Source of the DNA: Nitrosopumilus sp. UBA526
GTDB taxonomy: Archaea; Thermoproteota; Nitrososphaeria; Nitrososphaerales; Nitrosopumilaceae
Direction of reading: 5' to 3'
DNA length: 5,951 nucleotides
NCBI GenBank assembly: GCA_002506665.1
Contig: DAXZ01000067.1
Coordinates: 1 to 5,951 of the forward strand
The notes beneath the pieces were generated by a model, which saw nothing but the letters and a program-made list of their open reading frames with translations, did not search any database and had not been told where the DNA came from. Shown piece after piece: positions 1-4,828 of the stretch. Position 1 is the stretch's first letter. The number at the start of each line of letters is the position of its first letter. The translations under genes were made by a program, and so were the position numbers.

Positions 1-1
1 G

Positions 2-199
2 CCGCTGACCAATGTCAATGTGAACTTTGGTGATGGAGACACCCTTGAGCTAGGAACCATAAAACCTAGCCAAAAGTTAATCGTGTCTCCTCCTCCTGAA
101 AACTCTATGAAGTTTGTCATGGTTAGCGCAGATAATGACATCTTTGTAAGCAAGGCATACCGCGAGATGCCAAAGATGGTAGGAATGATGGGCTCCTAA
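2..199 (+). CDS. C-terminal part of an unrecognised protein (5' end outside window)
   Basis: An open frame runs from the left edge to the TAA at 197-199 without interruption, giving the last 65 residues of a protein. I do not recognise the family. The visible part alternates polar and hydrophobic residues (NVNVNFGDGDTLELGTIKP, then QKLIVSPPP and MKFVMVSAD), as expected of beta strands in an Ig-like or other beta-sandwich domain. It ends in a short Met/Gly-rich tail (MPKMVGMMGS). There is no transmembrane segment in this portion. It lies on the same strand as purC with a 57-base gap, and the gap contains a short T5 run (207-211) and a TATA-like box, so it is probably a separate transcription unit. 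Coding is well supported by the open frame and sensible codon use; the function is unknown. Confidence 0.7.
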   Translation, partial: PLTNVNVNFGDGDTLELGTIKPSQKLIVSPPPENSMKFVMVSADNDIFVSKAYREMPKMVGMMGS

Positions 200-225
200 A
201 ACGGCATTTTTCATGCTCCTAGCAG

Positions 226-231
226 TTAAAT
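226..231 (+). promoter_or_regulatory. TATA-like box for purC
   Basis: TTAAAT sits 26-31 bases before the TTG start codon of purC. That is the spacing expected if transcription begins at or next to the start codon, as in the leaderless mRNAs common in archaea. No Shine-Dalgarno sequence is visible before the TTG, which fits a leaderless message. The assignment rests only on sequence and spacing. Confidence 0.35.
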
Positions 232-256
232 CCTATCAAAACCCTGTCATAATTGC

Positions 257-1084
257 TTGAAGTTTCTTAGTTCTGGCAAAGTAAAGGATCTCTATGCTGC
301 AGATGAGGGACAGATCTTGTTCCGATTCTCTGACAGGGTATCTGCATTTGATGTAAAATTCAAACAAGACATTCCACACAAGGGAGAGGTATTGTGCAAA
401 TCTGCAGAGTTTTGGTTTGACAAACTAGATGTGCCAAATCACTTTGTCCGGAGAATATCAGATACTGAGATCCTTGTAAAAAAGATGAGGATGCTTCCAA
501 TAGAGTGTGTGGTCAGGGGGTACTTTTATGGAAGCTTGGTTAGCAGATGGAAGAACGGCACAGTAACTATGTCAAAAGGAACAGACACCACACTTGCAGC
601 AAAGCTTCCTGAACCGATATTTGATCCTACGACAAAATCAGAACACGACGTCCCTATCACAAAAGTTAAGGCGATAGAACAGAGTCTAGTTACAGAGAAA
701 CAGTACCTGTGGCTAGAGAAATCATCAATTGAGATATACAAAGAGATGGTCAAAGTAGCAGATACTGCAGGATTTATCCTGGCTGACTTGAAGCTAGAGT
801 TTGGAGTATTAGATGAGCAGATTACACTTGGTGATTCAATAGGACCTGATGAGTACAGGCTGTGGCCAAAAGACTCGTTTGAGCCAGGAAAGATACAAGA
901 GGCATATGACAAGCAACTCTTGCGTGACTGGCTTGTATCTCATGATTACCAGAAACAGTTCATTGACCAACGTAGTGCAGGACTAGAACCAGCTGCGCCT
1001 GACATTCCACCTGATATAATATCTATGATGACTCAAAGATACATTACAGCGTATGAGCGTCTCACAGGCCACTCTTTGAGCTGA
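257..1084 (+). CDS. purC: Phosphoribosylaminoimidazole-succinocarboxamide synthase (SAICAR synthetase)
   Basis: This cytosolic enzyme of de novo purine synthesis joins CAIR and L-aspartate, using ATP, to give SAICAR. The 275-residue product has the family landmarks in order: N-terminal SSGKVKDLY (residues 5-13) and the FSDRVSAFD strand (24-32) of the nucleotide-binding lobe; signature 1, LPIECVVRGYFYGS (80-93); DPTTKSEHD (123-131); signature 2, ILADLKLEFG (174-183); GDSIGPDEYRLWP (192-204); and YDKQLLRDWL (217-226). The length is normal for single-domain PurC. The start is TTG: an in-frame stop lies at 227-229, no ATG occurs in frame until well inside signature 1, and the family N-terminal motif begins at residue 5. 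No other purine gene is adjacent, so it appears to be transcribed alone. Confidence 0.97.
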   Translation: MKFLSSGKVKDLYAADEGQILFRFSDRVSAFDVKFKQDIPHKGEVLCKSAEFWFDKLDVPNHFVRRISDTEILVKKMRMLPIECVVRGYFYGSLVSRWKNGTVTMSKGTDTTLAAKLPEPIFDPTTKSEHDVPITKVKAIEQSLVTEKQYLWLEKSSIEIYKEMVKVADTAGFILADLKLEFGVLDEQITLGDSIGPDEYRLWPKDSFEPGKIQEAYDKQLLRDWLVSHDYQKQFIDQRSAGLEPAAPDIPPDIISMMTQRYITAYERLTGHSLS

Positions 1085-1379
1085 CTAGTAACTCGAATTC
1101 TATTTTGAGGCATCTGCCAAATATCTGCCCTGAGACACAAATCCGCAACACATACTCCTACACCACTTGGCATATCCTGATATTTCATACCGATACAAAA
1201 AATATTCTACCCATACCATATGTATCATAGTGCTATAATAATATTAGATATGATACAACATATCTTGTACAGGTTCTAATGATAATGATAATGGTACGAT
1301 AAAGTAAACAAAAATTAATGCGATTAGACAAAAAAATATGATACAAGGATCTTTTAGCTCAGTCTGAGACCCATTTTGT
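1085..1379. other. Intergenic region between purC and the ArsR-like gene
   Basis: These 295 bases hold no convincing gene. The first half shows no structure I can name. The second half is very AT-rich and carries the TATGATACA repeats described separately, a tataataatatta stretch (1234-1246) and a near-triplicate taatgataatgataatgg run (1277-1293). The - strand open frame covering 1244-1465 overlaps the regulator antisense and looks like a shadow. Confidence 0.6.
1221..1345. promoter_or_regulatory. Three copies of TATGATACA upstream of the ArsR-like gene (putative operators)
   Basis: The nonamer occurs as TGTATCATA (reverse complement) at 1221-1229, TATGATACA at 1249-1257 and TATGATACA at 1337-1345. 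The first two form a perfect 9-bp inverted repeat with a 19-base gap. The third is 35 bases before the regulator's start codon, just upstream of a TTTTAG TATA-like box at about 1352-1357. A weaker relative, CGATACAA, is at 1191-1198. Repeated half-sites in front of a winged-helix regulator suggest autoregulation, by analogy with ArsR-family control. Binding is inferred, not shown. Confidence 0.45.
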
Positions 1380-1880
1380 ATGTCTACGCTGTTAGAAAAA
1401 CAGATCAAGGTCAATCGTATTGTCACGACAAGCACGGCACACGCACGTGCAATCGAGGATCCCATACGCGCAAAAATTGTCGAAACCCTGTACCATCAGG
1501 CACTGTCTGCTGAACAGATATCTACTGCTCTAAAAAAGGCAGGATACAAAAAGGCGCTAACTACTGTCCGTCACCATCTAGACATCCTAAAAGAGTCTAG
1601 TCTAATTGAGATAGCCAGAATTGAGGAATCTCGTGGGGCCATCACAAAGTTCTATAGTACCTCCACAAAACTATTAGATTTTCAGACCCCTGAGGACTTT
1701 GATTCCACATACTCAAAGACCATCCTCCTCACGTCTGCAAAGATTGAAAAGATACTCAAAGGACTAAAACCAAAGACTGGCAAAAAGGGCAAAAAATCCA
1801 AAGAGTATTCACAATATCTAGTAATGGAGATAATGAATCGGGCAATGACTAGTATCCTTGAAAAGTCAAACAAAAAGTGA
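1380..1880 (+). CDS. ArsR-like winged-helix transcriptional regulator
   Basis: The 166-residue protein is predicted to bind DNA. Residues about 20-98 form a winged helix-turn-helix: a first helix HARAIEDPIRAKIVETLYH, then LSAEQISTALKKAGYKKA, the recognition helix TTVRHHLDILKESSLIEIA (61-79) and the wing with SRGAITKFYSTS. This order and the R-H-H-L-D-I-L pattern are typical of ArsR/HTH_20-type archaeal regulators. No cysteine pair is present, so the classical metal-sensing site of ArsR/SmtB is absent and the ligand is unknown. A lysine-rich linker (KPKTGKKGKKSK, 130-141) precedes a C-terminal helix that could mediate dimerisation. The ATG has no Shine-Dalgarno, and a TATA-like box about 25 bases upstream suggests a leaderless mRNA. 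It is convergent with the next gene, with stop codons 10 bases apart. Confidence 0.85.
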   Translation: MSTLLEKQIKVNRIVTTSTAHARAIEDPIRAKIVETLYHQALSAEQISTALKKAGYKKALTTVRHHLDILKESSLIEIARIEESRGAITKFYSTSTKLLDFQTPEDFDSTYSKTILLTSAKIEKILKGLKPKTGKKGKKSKEYSQYLVMEIMNRAMTSILEKSNKK

Positions 1881-1890
1881 CATTATATCA

Positions 1891-2357
1891 TCATTTGACA
1901 CATTTTTTTCTTTGTAATCTATTGAGGATGCCCAGTGCCAACTGCCCATCTGAGCGGAATTTTTTTCCTTGAAGCAGACGACAAAGATGAGTCTTTTCAG
2001 GTTTAGGTTCCTTTGCCATCATTTCAGAGTTTGCAACACACATCAAACATTCAACCTCTCCAGACTCTGACGTTACAGACAAAATTCGTTTTCCATAATG
2101 TTGTTTCAGATACCCTTCATAACGATCAAGATTTAATTCTGATTCTACTGTAATAACATGCGCAATTCCTTCTATCTTTGAGCCCTGGGGATTATACATG
2201 ATATTTGCATATTCTATACACTGTTTATCTAGAGACTTTTTGTTAGAGCGTAGACGCCAATCATGGTGGTGTTGTAGCAAACCTTGCTGAAAAATTTGAT
2301 GTCTCGGGTTCTGACCCTTTCTTCATCCATGTTAGAGTCATACGCAAAACAATCCAC
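1891..2357 (-). pseudogene. Gamma-glutamylcyclotransferase-like protein, broken by a one-base frameshift
   Basis: Two reading frames join into one family member. The upstream piece (GTG at 2357 down to about 2280) reads VDCFAYDSNMDEERVRTR, the N-terminal substrate-loop region of the AIG2/GGCT family, normally FAYGSNM. The downstream piece (2280-1891) continues with HDWRLRSNKKSLD, YANIMYNPQGSKIEGIAHV, LDRYEGY (containing the family's catalytic Glu) and KPEKTHLCRLLQGKKF, a typical C-terminal helix. The frames differ by one base at 2278-2282 (GTTTG on the - strand, where GTTTTG would restore reading). Without correction the upstream frame stops about 17 codons later. The loop glycine is also changed to Asp. 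Known relatives act on gamma-glutamyl peptides or gamma-glutamylamines. GTG 2357 fits the TATA box at 2380-2387. A sequencing error could explain the shift but not the Gly-to-Asp change. Confidence 0.75.
1903..1909 (+). terminator. T7 tract after the ArsR-like gene
   Basis: A run of seven T, followed by CTTTG, begins 22 bases after the stop codon. Archaeal polymerase terminates at U-tracts without needing a hairpin. The tract lies inside the last codons of the convergent pseudogene (AAA AAA TGT on the other strand). Confidence 0.5.
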
Positions 2358-2562
2358 AGCCGTGTGTTGGCCTGTCTCTTAAAATATTTCCCATACCGAC
2401 TGTGTATTTTTTCAAATGCCTGCGCTAGCTGCATATGCGCATACTTTACATCTCATATACTTGATATGTTGCAGCTTTGCTACAGGAATGGTTCTGCCTG
2501 TAACTCTGGGTAACTGTGACTGGTCTCTAGTCATGATTGCCGACAGGCATCAATTTAGAATG
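2358..2562. other. Intergenic stretch with a weak, shifted reading frame
   Basis: No intact gene is visible. On the - strand a frame opens at ATG 2534 (MTRDQSQLPRVTGRTIPVAK, ending at the TGA at 2414-2412). A second frame, one base out, opens near 2452 and reads through MQLAQAFEKIHSRYGKYFKR to a stop at 2263-2261. The two read together like one decayed protein, but I recognise no family and the second part overlaps the cyclotransferase remnant. There is a palindromic patch GCATATGCGCATA at 2431-2443. Confidence 0.25.
2380..2387 (-). promoter_or_regulatory. TATA-like box for the cyclotransferase-like gene
   Basis: On the - strand this reads ATATTTTA, centred about 26 bases before the proposed GTG start at 2357. 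The spacing suits a leaderless transcript and supports that start codon. Confidence 0.4.
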
Positions 2563-2584
2563 TTTCTAAATTCGATTTTAGAAA
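2563..2584. repeat. Dispersed palindrome, copy 1 (core TTCGAT)
   Basis: Arms TTTCTAAA (2563-2570) and TTTAGAAA (2577-2584) flank a six-base core. An extra half-arm TTTAGAA lies just before it (2554-2560), so there are three half-sites here. It lies 42 bases beyond the stop codon of the H1-like gene transcribed towards it. The same element recurs at 4303, 4909 and 4980. Confidence 0.9.
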
Positions 2585-2587
2585 TAT

Positions 2588-2612
2588 AAAAAATTTGGTA
2601 AGTTAGAAAAAA
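2588..2612 (-). terminator. Two T6 tracts after the H1-like gene
   Basis: Read on the - strand, T6 runs occur at 2612-2607 (after CCCCC) and 2593-2588, beginning 14 bases after the stop codon of the H1-like gene. Consecutive U-tracts are the usual archaeal intrinsic terminator. The palindrome follows immediately, so any hairpin would lie at or beyond the 3' end. Confidence 0.5.
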
Positions 2613-2626
2613 GGGGGCACGACAGC

Positions 2627-2947
2627 TTAACGTCTATGTTTTGTAGCTGCCTTTCTCTTTGGAGCGGCTTTGCGTTTAGCTGCCTTTCTCTTTGGAGCTG
2701 CTCTTCTTTTGGTTGCAGTTCTCCTCTTTGGAGCGGCTTTGTGTTTAGCTGCCTTTCTCTTTGGAGCTGCTCTTCTTTTGGTTGCAGTTCTCCTCTTTGG
2801 AGCTGCACTTCTTCGTGTTGCTGCGGCCTTTCTCTTACGAGATGCTGCTGCCTTTGTTGCTGCTACTGCTTTCTTTGCTGCATTTCTCTTTCGAGTTCTT
2901 GCTGCTTTCTTTGCGGCTTCAGCCCTTTTGGCTTTGGATGTTACCAT
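2627..2947 (-). CDS. Lys/Arg/Ala-rich histone-H1-like DNA-binding protein
   Basis: The 106-residue protein is built almost entirely of Lys, Arg and Ala with some Thr, Pro and Ser, and has no acidic residue after Glu10. The N-terminus, VTSKAKRAEAAKKAARTRK, could form an amphipathic helix. From residue 47 on, the chain is made of AAPKRK / AAPKRR and TATKRR units. This composition matches the C-terminal tails of eukaryotic H1 and bacterial H1-like proteins, which bind and compact DNA without a fixed fold; the role here is inferred from composition. A TTG at 2959 would add four residues (MQTN), but I prefer ATG 2947 because an ATATAA box lies 25-30 bases upstream. The + strand Cys-rich frames here are antisense shadows. 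Length probably varies between relatives because of the internal repeat. Confidence 0.8.
   Translation of the reverse strand: MVTSKAKRAEAAKKAARTRKRNAAKKAVAATKAAASRKRKAAATRRSAAPKRRTATKRRAAPKRKAAKHKAAPKRRTATKRRAAPKRKAAKRKAAPKRKAATKHRR
2661..2798 (-). repeat. Two tandem 69-bp copies inside the H1-like gene
   Basis: Units 2661-2729 and 2730-2798 are identical except for one base (C at 2673, T at 2742). They encode two 23-residue blocks, residues about 50-72 and 73-95, differing only by His69 versus Arg92. Near identity at the DNA level, including third positions, indicates a recent duplication or ongoing homogenisation. Shorter pieces of the unit also recur at both edges. Confidence 0.95.
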
Positions 2948-2971
2948 GTTTGTTTGCAAAAATCATGTGTG

Positions 2972-2984
2972 TTATATGTTTAAA
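2972..2984 (-). promoter_or_regulatory. TATA-like region for the H1-like gene
   Basis: On the - strand the stretch reads TTTAAACATATAA, two overlapping TATA-like boxes. ATATAA (2977-2972) is 25-30 bases from ATG 2947, and TTTAAA (2984-2979) would give a leader of about eight bases. Either favours ATG 2947 over TTG 2959. Confidence 0.5.
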
Positions 2985-3010
2985 GTCACACATTACTATG
3001 CAGTATATAG

Positions 3011-3029
3011 AAAAAGTTGACACTTTTTT
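3011..3029 (-). terminator. Symmetric AAAAAGT/ACTTTTT hairpin
   Basis: AAAAAGT (3011-3017), a four-base loop and ACTTTTT (3022-3028) form a perfect 7-bp stem. It lies 20 bases beyond the stop of the DUF4352-like gene, with a T5 tract as its 3' arm on that strand. It would work in both directions and separates that gene from the promoter of the H1-like gene. Confidence 0.5.
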
Positions 3030-3048
3030 GATCGTTATTGTTATCCGA

Positions 3049-3585
3049 TCAGCAATTTGTAATGCAAACAACAGCAGTATCCACTGTTGATTGCTCCTTT
3101 TGCGGTCTAATGATTATCTTGTACTGTTCTTCATCATCAAACGGAATATCAAACTGTGTAGTTCTCTCAACTGCTTGATTGGGTTCTAGCCATTCCAAAA
3201 GCAGGTCTTTTGATGAAAATTCACCATAAACTGCCTTGTGTCTCTGCTCTTTTTCATCTATGATGTATAACTGACCGCCAGTGAACAATGTTCTTTCATC
3301 ACCAATGTTTCTTGCCTCTATACCTATCATTACAAATGTATTCTCCGGTGAAACATCTTTGCTACCCTCATGTGTTCCCTCAAATGATATGACATATTCT
3401 ACCGGACCTACGGTTATTTTTTCACCGGCAGCTGATTCAATATAGTTAGTAGTATACTGCGTATACATGTAATTTGCAAGTACCATGGATGCAATAACTG
3501 CACCAATTACTATGATTATTCCAAGGCGGGCCAACAGATACCCTGAATTATTTTGGTATATAGTTGAAACGCAAGATCCAACCAT
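3049..3585 (-). CDS. Membrane-anchored DUF4352-like protein
   Basis: The 178-residue protein has one hydrophobic segment, YLLARLGIIIVIGAVIASMV (residues 16-35). The rest should be outside the membrane, making it a signal-anchor or lipidless surface protein. Residues about 58-161 resemble the DUF4352/telokin-like Ig fold: VGPVEYVISFEG, TFVMIGIEARNIGDERTLF (strand plus turn), GGQLYIIDEKEQRHKAVYGE, then LEWLEPNQAVERTTQFDIP and YKIIIRP. That order of strands, with a conserved-looking tail of the form PGQ...F.IP, is how this domain usually reads. Two cysteines near the C-terminus (174, 178) could form a disulfide. The function of the domain is unknown; related proteins are extracytoplasmic. The first in-frame ATG was chosen; a TATA-like stretch lies about 32 bases upstream. 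It appears to be transcribed alone. Confidence 0.75.
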   Translation of the reverse strand: MVGSCVSTIYQNNSGYLLARLGIIIVIGAVIASMVLANYMYTQYTTNYIESAAGEKITVGPVEYVISFEGTHEGSKDVSPENTFVMIGIEARNIGDERTLFTGGQLYIIDEKEQRHKAVYGEFSSKDLLLEWLEPNQAVERTTQFDIPFDDEEQYKIIIRPQKEQSTVDTAVVCITNC

Positions 3586-3611
3586 ATCTGGGGGGTTTAG
3601 CTTTTACGCAC

Positions 3612-3624
3612 AAGTATAATACTT
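3612..3624 (-). promoter_or_regulatory. TATA-like region for the DUF4352-like gene
   Basis: The - strand reads AAGTATTATACTT, centred about 32 bases before ATG 3585. The short predicted leader contains one copy of the G6 motif (as GCTAAACCCCCC at 3601-3590), ending 4 bases before the start codon. Confidence 0.4.
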
Positions 3625-3628
3625 GGGG

Positions 3629-3647
3629 GGTGTCTAGCTAGGACACC
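3629..3647. repeat. Inverted repeat GGTGTC / GACACC
   Basis: GGTGTC (3629-3634) and GACACC (3642-3647) pair perfectly around a seven-base loop TAGCTAG. On the + strand the G6 run before it could extend the stem with G-U pairs to the TTGG that follows. It lies upstream of the TATA-like region of the DUF4352-like gene, where it could be an operator. It could equally be the hairpin of a short RNA. Confidence 0.5.
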
Positions 3648-3804
3648 TTGGTGTAATCATAGTTGTATACTATATCTAGGCACAGATGTTCAACCCCCCG
3701 TCAAAACACCCGATCTTGATAATTTCACTCTGTGCCTAAACCCATTACTTTTCTAGGGGGGTTTAGCATCTAGGCACAACTCTGCAAAACTGCTCACAGA
3801 CCTA

Positions 3805-4248
3805 CTAGAATGTCTTCATCAGGAATCTAGATGTCTTGTCATATTTTTCAGAGACACTATCTATTGCATCAAACACTGTCTGCTGGTTGATGTTTTCTTT
3901 ATCGTCTAAAACAACATAAACACCAATTTTTTGCTTGCCATCCTCTGTAATCGTCTTGCTCACTGTCTGTATAGAATAGCAAAAATCATCCATTTTTTTC
4001 TTAAACCTCTCCTTCTCGTCTGAATTAAATCCTAGGTATCTTGCAATCTGTTTGTTCCTCATGATTACTTTGGCGCCAATTACTAGTATTCCTGGCTGGC
4101 CTTTTGGTTCAAACACATCCATTGGAATTCCATACGGTCCTGCATGTTTTAGATGAATCAGAAAAATGTTCTCTATAGTTTTTCTCTCCTCATACGCTAG
4201 TCCTTCATGGATTATCCATCTCTCTACACTGTTCCTCATTACGCTCAT
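3805..4248 (-). CDS. DUF2299-like conserved archaeal protein of unknown function
   Basis: This is a 147-residue soluble protein without signal peptide or membrane segment. The layout resembles the archaeal DUF2299 family. An N-terminal helix RWIIHEGLAYEE (11-22) is followed by strands NIFLIHLKHAG, PMDVFEPKGQPGILVIGAKV (with the PKG turn), then the helix RFKKKMDDFCYSIQ (81-94), the strand GVYVVLD (108-114) and a last helix TVFDAIDSVSEKYDK. The family has no assigned activity that I know, and I name it only from this overall pattern. ATG 4248 is preceded at about -25 by a TATA-like CATATA, which favours it over the second ATG at 4239. It stands alone, separated from the upstream dicistron by 91 bases containing palindrome copy 2. 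Confidence 0.7.
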   Translation of the reverse strand: MSVMRNSVERWIIHEGLAYEERKTIENIFLIHLKHAGPYGIPMDVFEPKGQPGILVIGAKVIMRNKQIARYLGFNSDEKERFKKKMDDFCYSIQTVSKTITEDGKQKIGVYVVLDDKENINQQTVFDAIDSVSEKYDKTSRFLMKTF

Positions 4249-4270
4249 GATGGATCCTGCATATCGGTTC

Positions 4271-4276
4271 TATATG
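4271..4276 (-). promoter_or_regulatory. TATA-like box for the DUF2299-like gene
   Basis: The - strand reads TCATATAGAA across this point, 23-28 bases before ATG 4248, which is right for a leaderless start. No Shine-Dalgarno is visible. Confidence 0.4.
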
Positions 4277-4302
4277 ACTCTAAACGTGGTGAATTTATAT
4301 TG

Positions 4303-4324
4303 TTTCTAAATTCGGGTTTAGAAA
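4303..4324. repeat. Dispersed palindrome, copy 2 (core TTCGGG)
   Basis: Arms TTTCTAAA (4303-4310) and TTTAGAAA (4317-4324) flank the core. It begins 15 bases beyond the stop codon of the two-helix membrane protein gene and lies upstream of the promoter of the DUF2299-like gene. No T tract follows on the - strand, so it would act as a 3'-end hairpin or a binding site rather than a U-tract terminator. Confidence 0.9.
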
Positions 4325-4339
4325 TAATGATTATCAATA

Positions 4340-4567
4340 CTATGTATTCACATCAAAGCCTGGATTTATGTCTGGTAACATATCTATCAAGAGCATATTT
4401 AGAATAAACATGACTATTGAGAGTGCGATTCCTAGATATAGGCAATTTTTTGCCTTGTCAGAATCATCTCCTCGCAGAACAAAGAATGCAATTATGCCGC
4501 CTAACAAACCAAATACAATTGGCAACAAAAACCATACATTACTTCTTGTTCTTTTTGGATACGACAT
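4340..4567 (-). CDS. Small two-helix membrane protein of thaumarchaeal type
   Basis: With the start at ATG 4567 the protein has 75 residues. The basic N-terminus SYPKRTRSN is followed by a first membrane helix (WFLLPIVFGLLGGIIAFFVL, residues 12-31), a short loop RGDDSDKAKNC, a second helix (LYLGIALSIVMFILNMLLI, 43-61) and a tail DMLPDINPGFDVNT. Small proteins with this layout (W-[FY]-LLP-I-F-G, then DD..KAK.CL) are, as I recall, frequent in Nitrosopumilaceae; none has an established function. Positive charges at the N-terminus predict both ends in the cytoplasm. ATG 4567 is preferred to ATG 4579, which would overlap the upstream gene by 11 bases, because GGTG stands 8 bases before 4567 and the upstream stop codon ends one base before it. 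It is co-transcribed with, and probably translationally coupled to, the zinc-ribbon gene. Confidence 0.75.
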   Translation of the reverse strand: MSYPKRTRSNVWFLLPIVFGLLGGIIAFFVLRGDDSDKAKNCLYLGIALSIVMFILNMLLIDMLPDINPGFDVNT

Positions 4568-4568
4568 T

Positions 4569-4817
4569 TTATGCACCACTTGTTACCTTTTTCTGTATCT
4601 GTGTTATCTCAATCTCCACTGTCTCTAAAGGGTCATCGACCCTGTTGCGCTTAATTGAGAACATTTTTGGCTTTTCAAAGTCATCTGTACAGTCCGGACA
4701 TGCATACACTAACACTCGATGCTCATTAGGCGCTTTTGGATTTGATAATCTTGGATAATATACCAGTCTTGCTCCACAATCAACACAATATCGATTGGCT
4801 CTTCTAGTTCTGACCAA
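4569..4817 (-). CDS. Small four-cysteine zinc-ribbon protein
   Basis: The 82-residue protein has two CxxC knuckles, CVDC (C11, C14) and CPDC (C40, C43), separated by 25 residues. That is the normal geometry for a structural zinc ribbon. Strands ARLVYYPRL and HRVLVYACP lie between the knuckles. The rest is a charged C-terminal extension (MFSIKRNRVDDPLETVEIEITQIQKK) that may bind nucleic acid or a partner protein. I cannot name a specific family. The start is TTG 4817, fixed by a Shine-Dalgarno GGAGGG five bases upstream and the lack of an in-frame ATG before the first knuckle. The TAA stop is one base from the start of the membrane protein gene, so the two form a dicistron. Confidence 0.75.
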   Translation of the reverse strand: MVRTRRANRYCVDCGARLVYYPRLSNPKAPNEHRVLVYACPDCTDDFEKPKMFSIKRNRVDDPLETVEIEITQIQKKVTSGA

Positions 4818-4822
4818 TGTAA

Positions 4823-4828
4823 CCCTCC
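4823..4828 (-). promoter_or_regulatory. Strong Shine-Dalgarno (GGAGGG) for the zinc-ribbon gene
   Basis: GGAGGG followed by five bases and TTG. It is unusual here, since the other gene starts with a plausible promoter look leaderless, and it decides the start of the zinc-ribbon gene. It also implies a real 5' leader, so the promoter must lie further upstream, around 4850-4880. Confidence 0.65.

Larger units (their letters stand above)
3590..3780. repeat. Cluster of G6/C6 motifs and TAGGCACA repeats in a 220-base intergenic region
   Basis: No gene fits between 3586 and 3804. Four homopolymer hexamers occur: G6 at 3590-3595, 3625-3630 and 3756-3761, and C6 at 3694-3699. GGGGGGTTTAGC is repeated exactly at 3590-3601 and 3756-3767, and each is followed after six bases by GCACAA (3608-3613 and 3774-3779). 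ATCTAGGCACA is directly repeated at 3674-3684 and 3768-3778. TAGGCACAGA (3677-3686) has a perfect inverted copy TCTGTGCCTA (3729-3738), which continues into AAACCC. The block lies beyond the DUF2299-like gene and reaches the start codon of the DUF4352-like gene. It could be a regulator-binding array or a structured RNA; the sequence alone does not decide. Confidence 0.7.

Noticed and set aside
526..912. - strand open frame inside purC
   Set aside because: It lies wholly antisense to a well-identified enzyme gene, has low-complexity Ser-rich content and resembles no family.
1244..1465. - strand 73-residue hydrophobic open frame overlapping the ArsR-like gene
   Set aside because: It is antisense to the regulator's promoter and N-terminus, with composition explained by AT-rich DNA. 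Its hydrophobic run is not supported by any start signal.
1682..1873. - strand open frame inside the ArsR-like gene
   Set aside because: It is antisense to the lysine-rich C-terminal half of the regulator, and the Phe/Ser/Ile-rich product is what lysine codons give on the opposite strand.
2276..2284. Programmed -1 frameshift in the cyclotransferase-like gene
   Set aside because: No X-XXY-YYZ slippery heptamer is present at the junction and no obvious downstream pseudoknot. A one-base deletion in a T run, together with the Gly-to-Asp change, fits decay better.
2948..2959. TTG 2959 as start of the H1-like protein
   Set aside because: The TATA-like box spacing fits ATG 2947, and the four added residues (MQTN) lack the composition of the rest of the protein.
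2636..3090. Three overlapping + strand open frames (Cys/Leu/Phe-rich) opposite the H1-like gene
   Set aside because: They are antisense readings of a repetitive Lys/Ala-coding sequence. Extreme composition and lack of a promoter or start context mark them as shadows.
3590..3761. G-quadruplex formed by the G6 runs
   Set aside because: The runs are 29, about 60 and 60 bases apart and one is on the opposite strand, so a single intramolecular quadruplex is unlikely.
4207..4758. + strand open frames opposite the membrane and zinc-ribbon genes
   Set aside because: They overlap each other and run antisense to two coherent genes with start signals and motifs.
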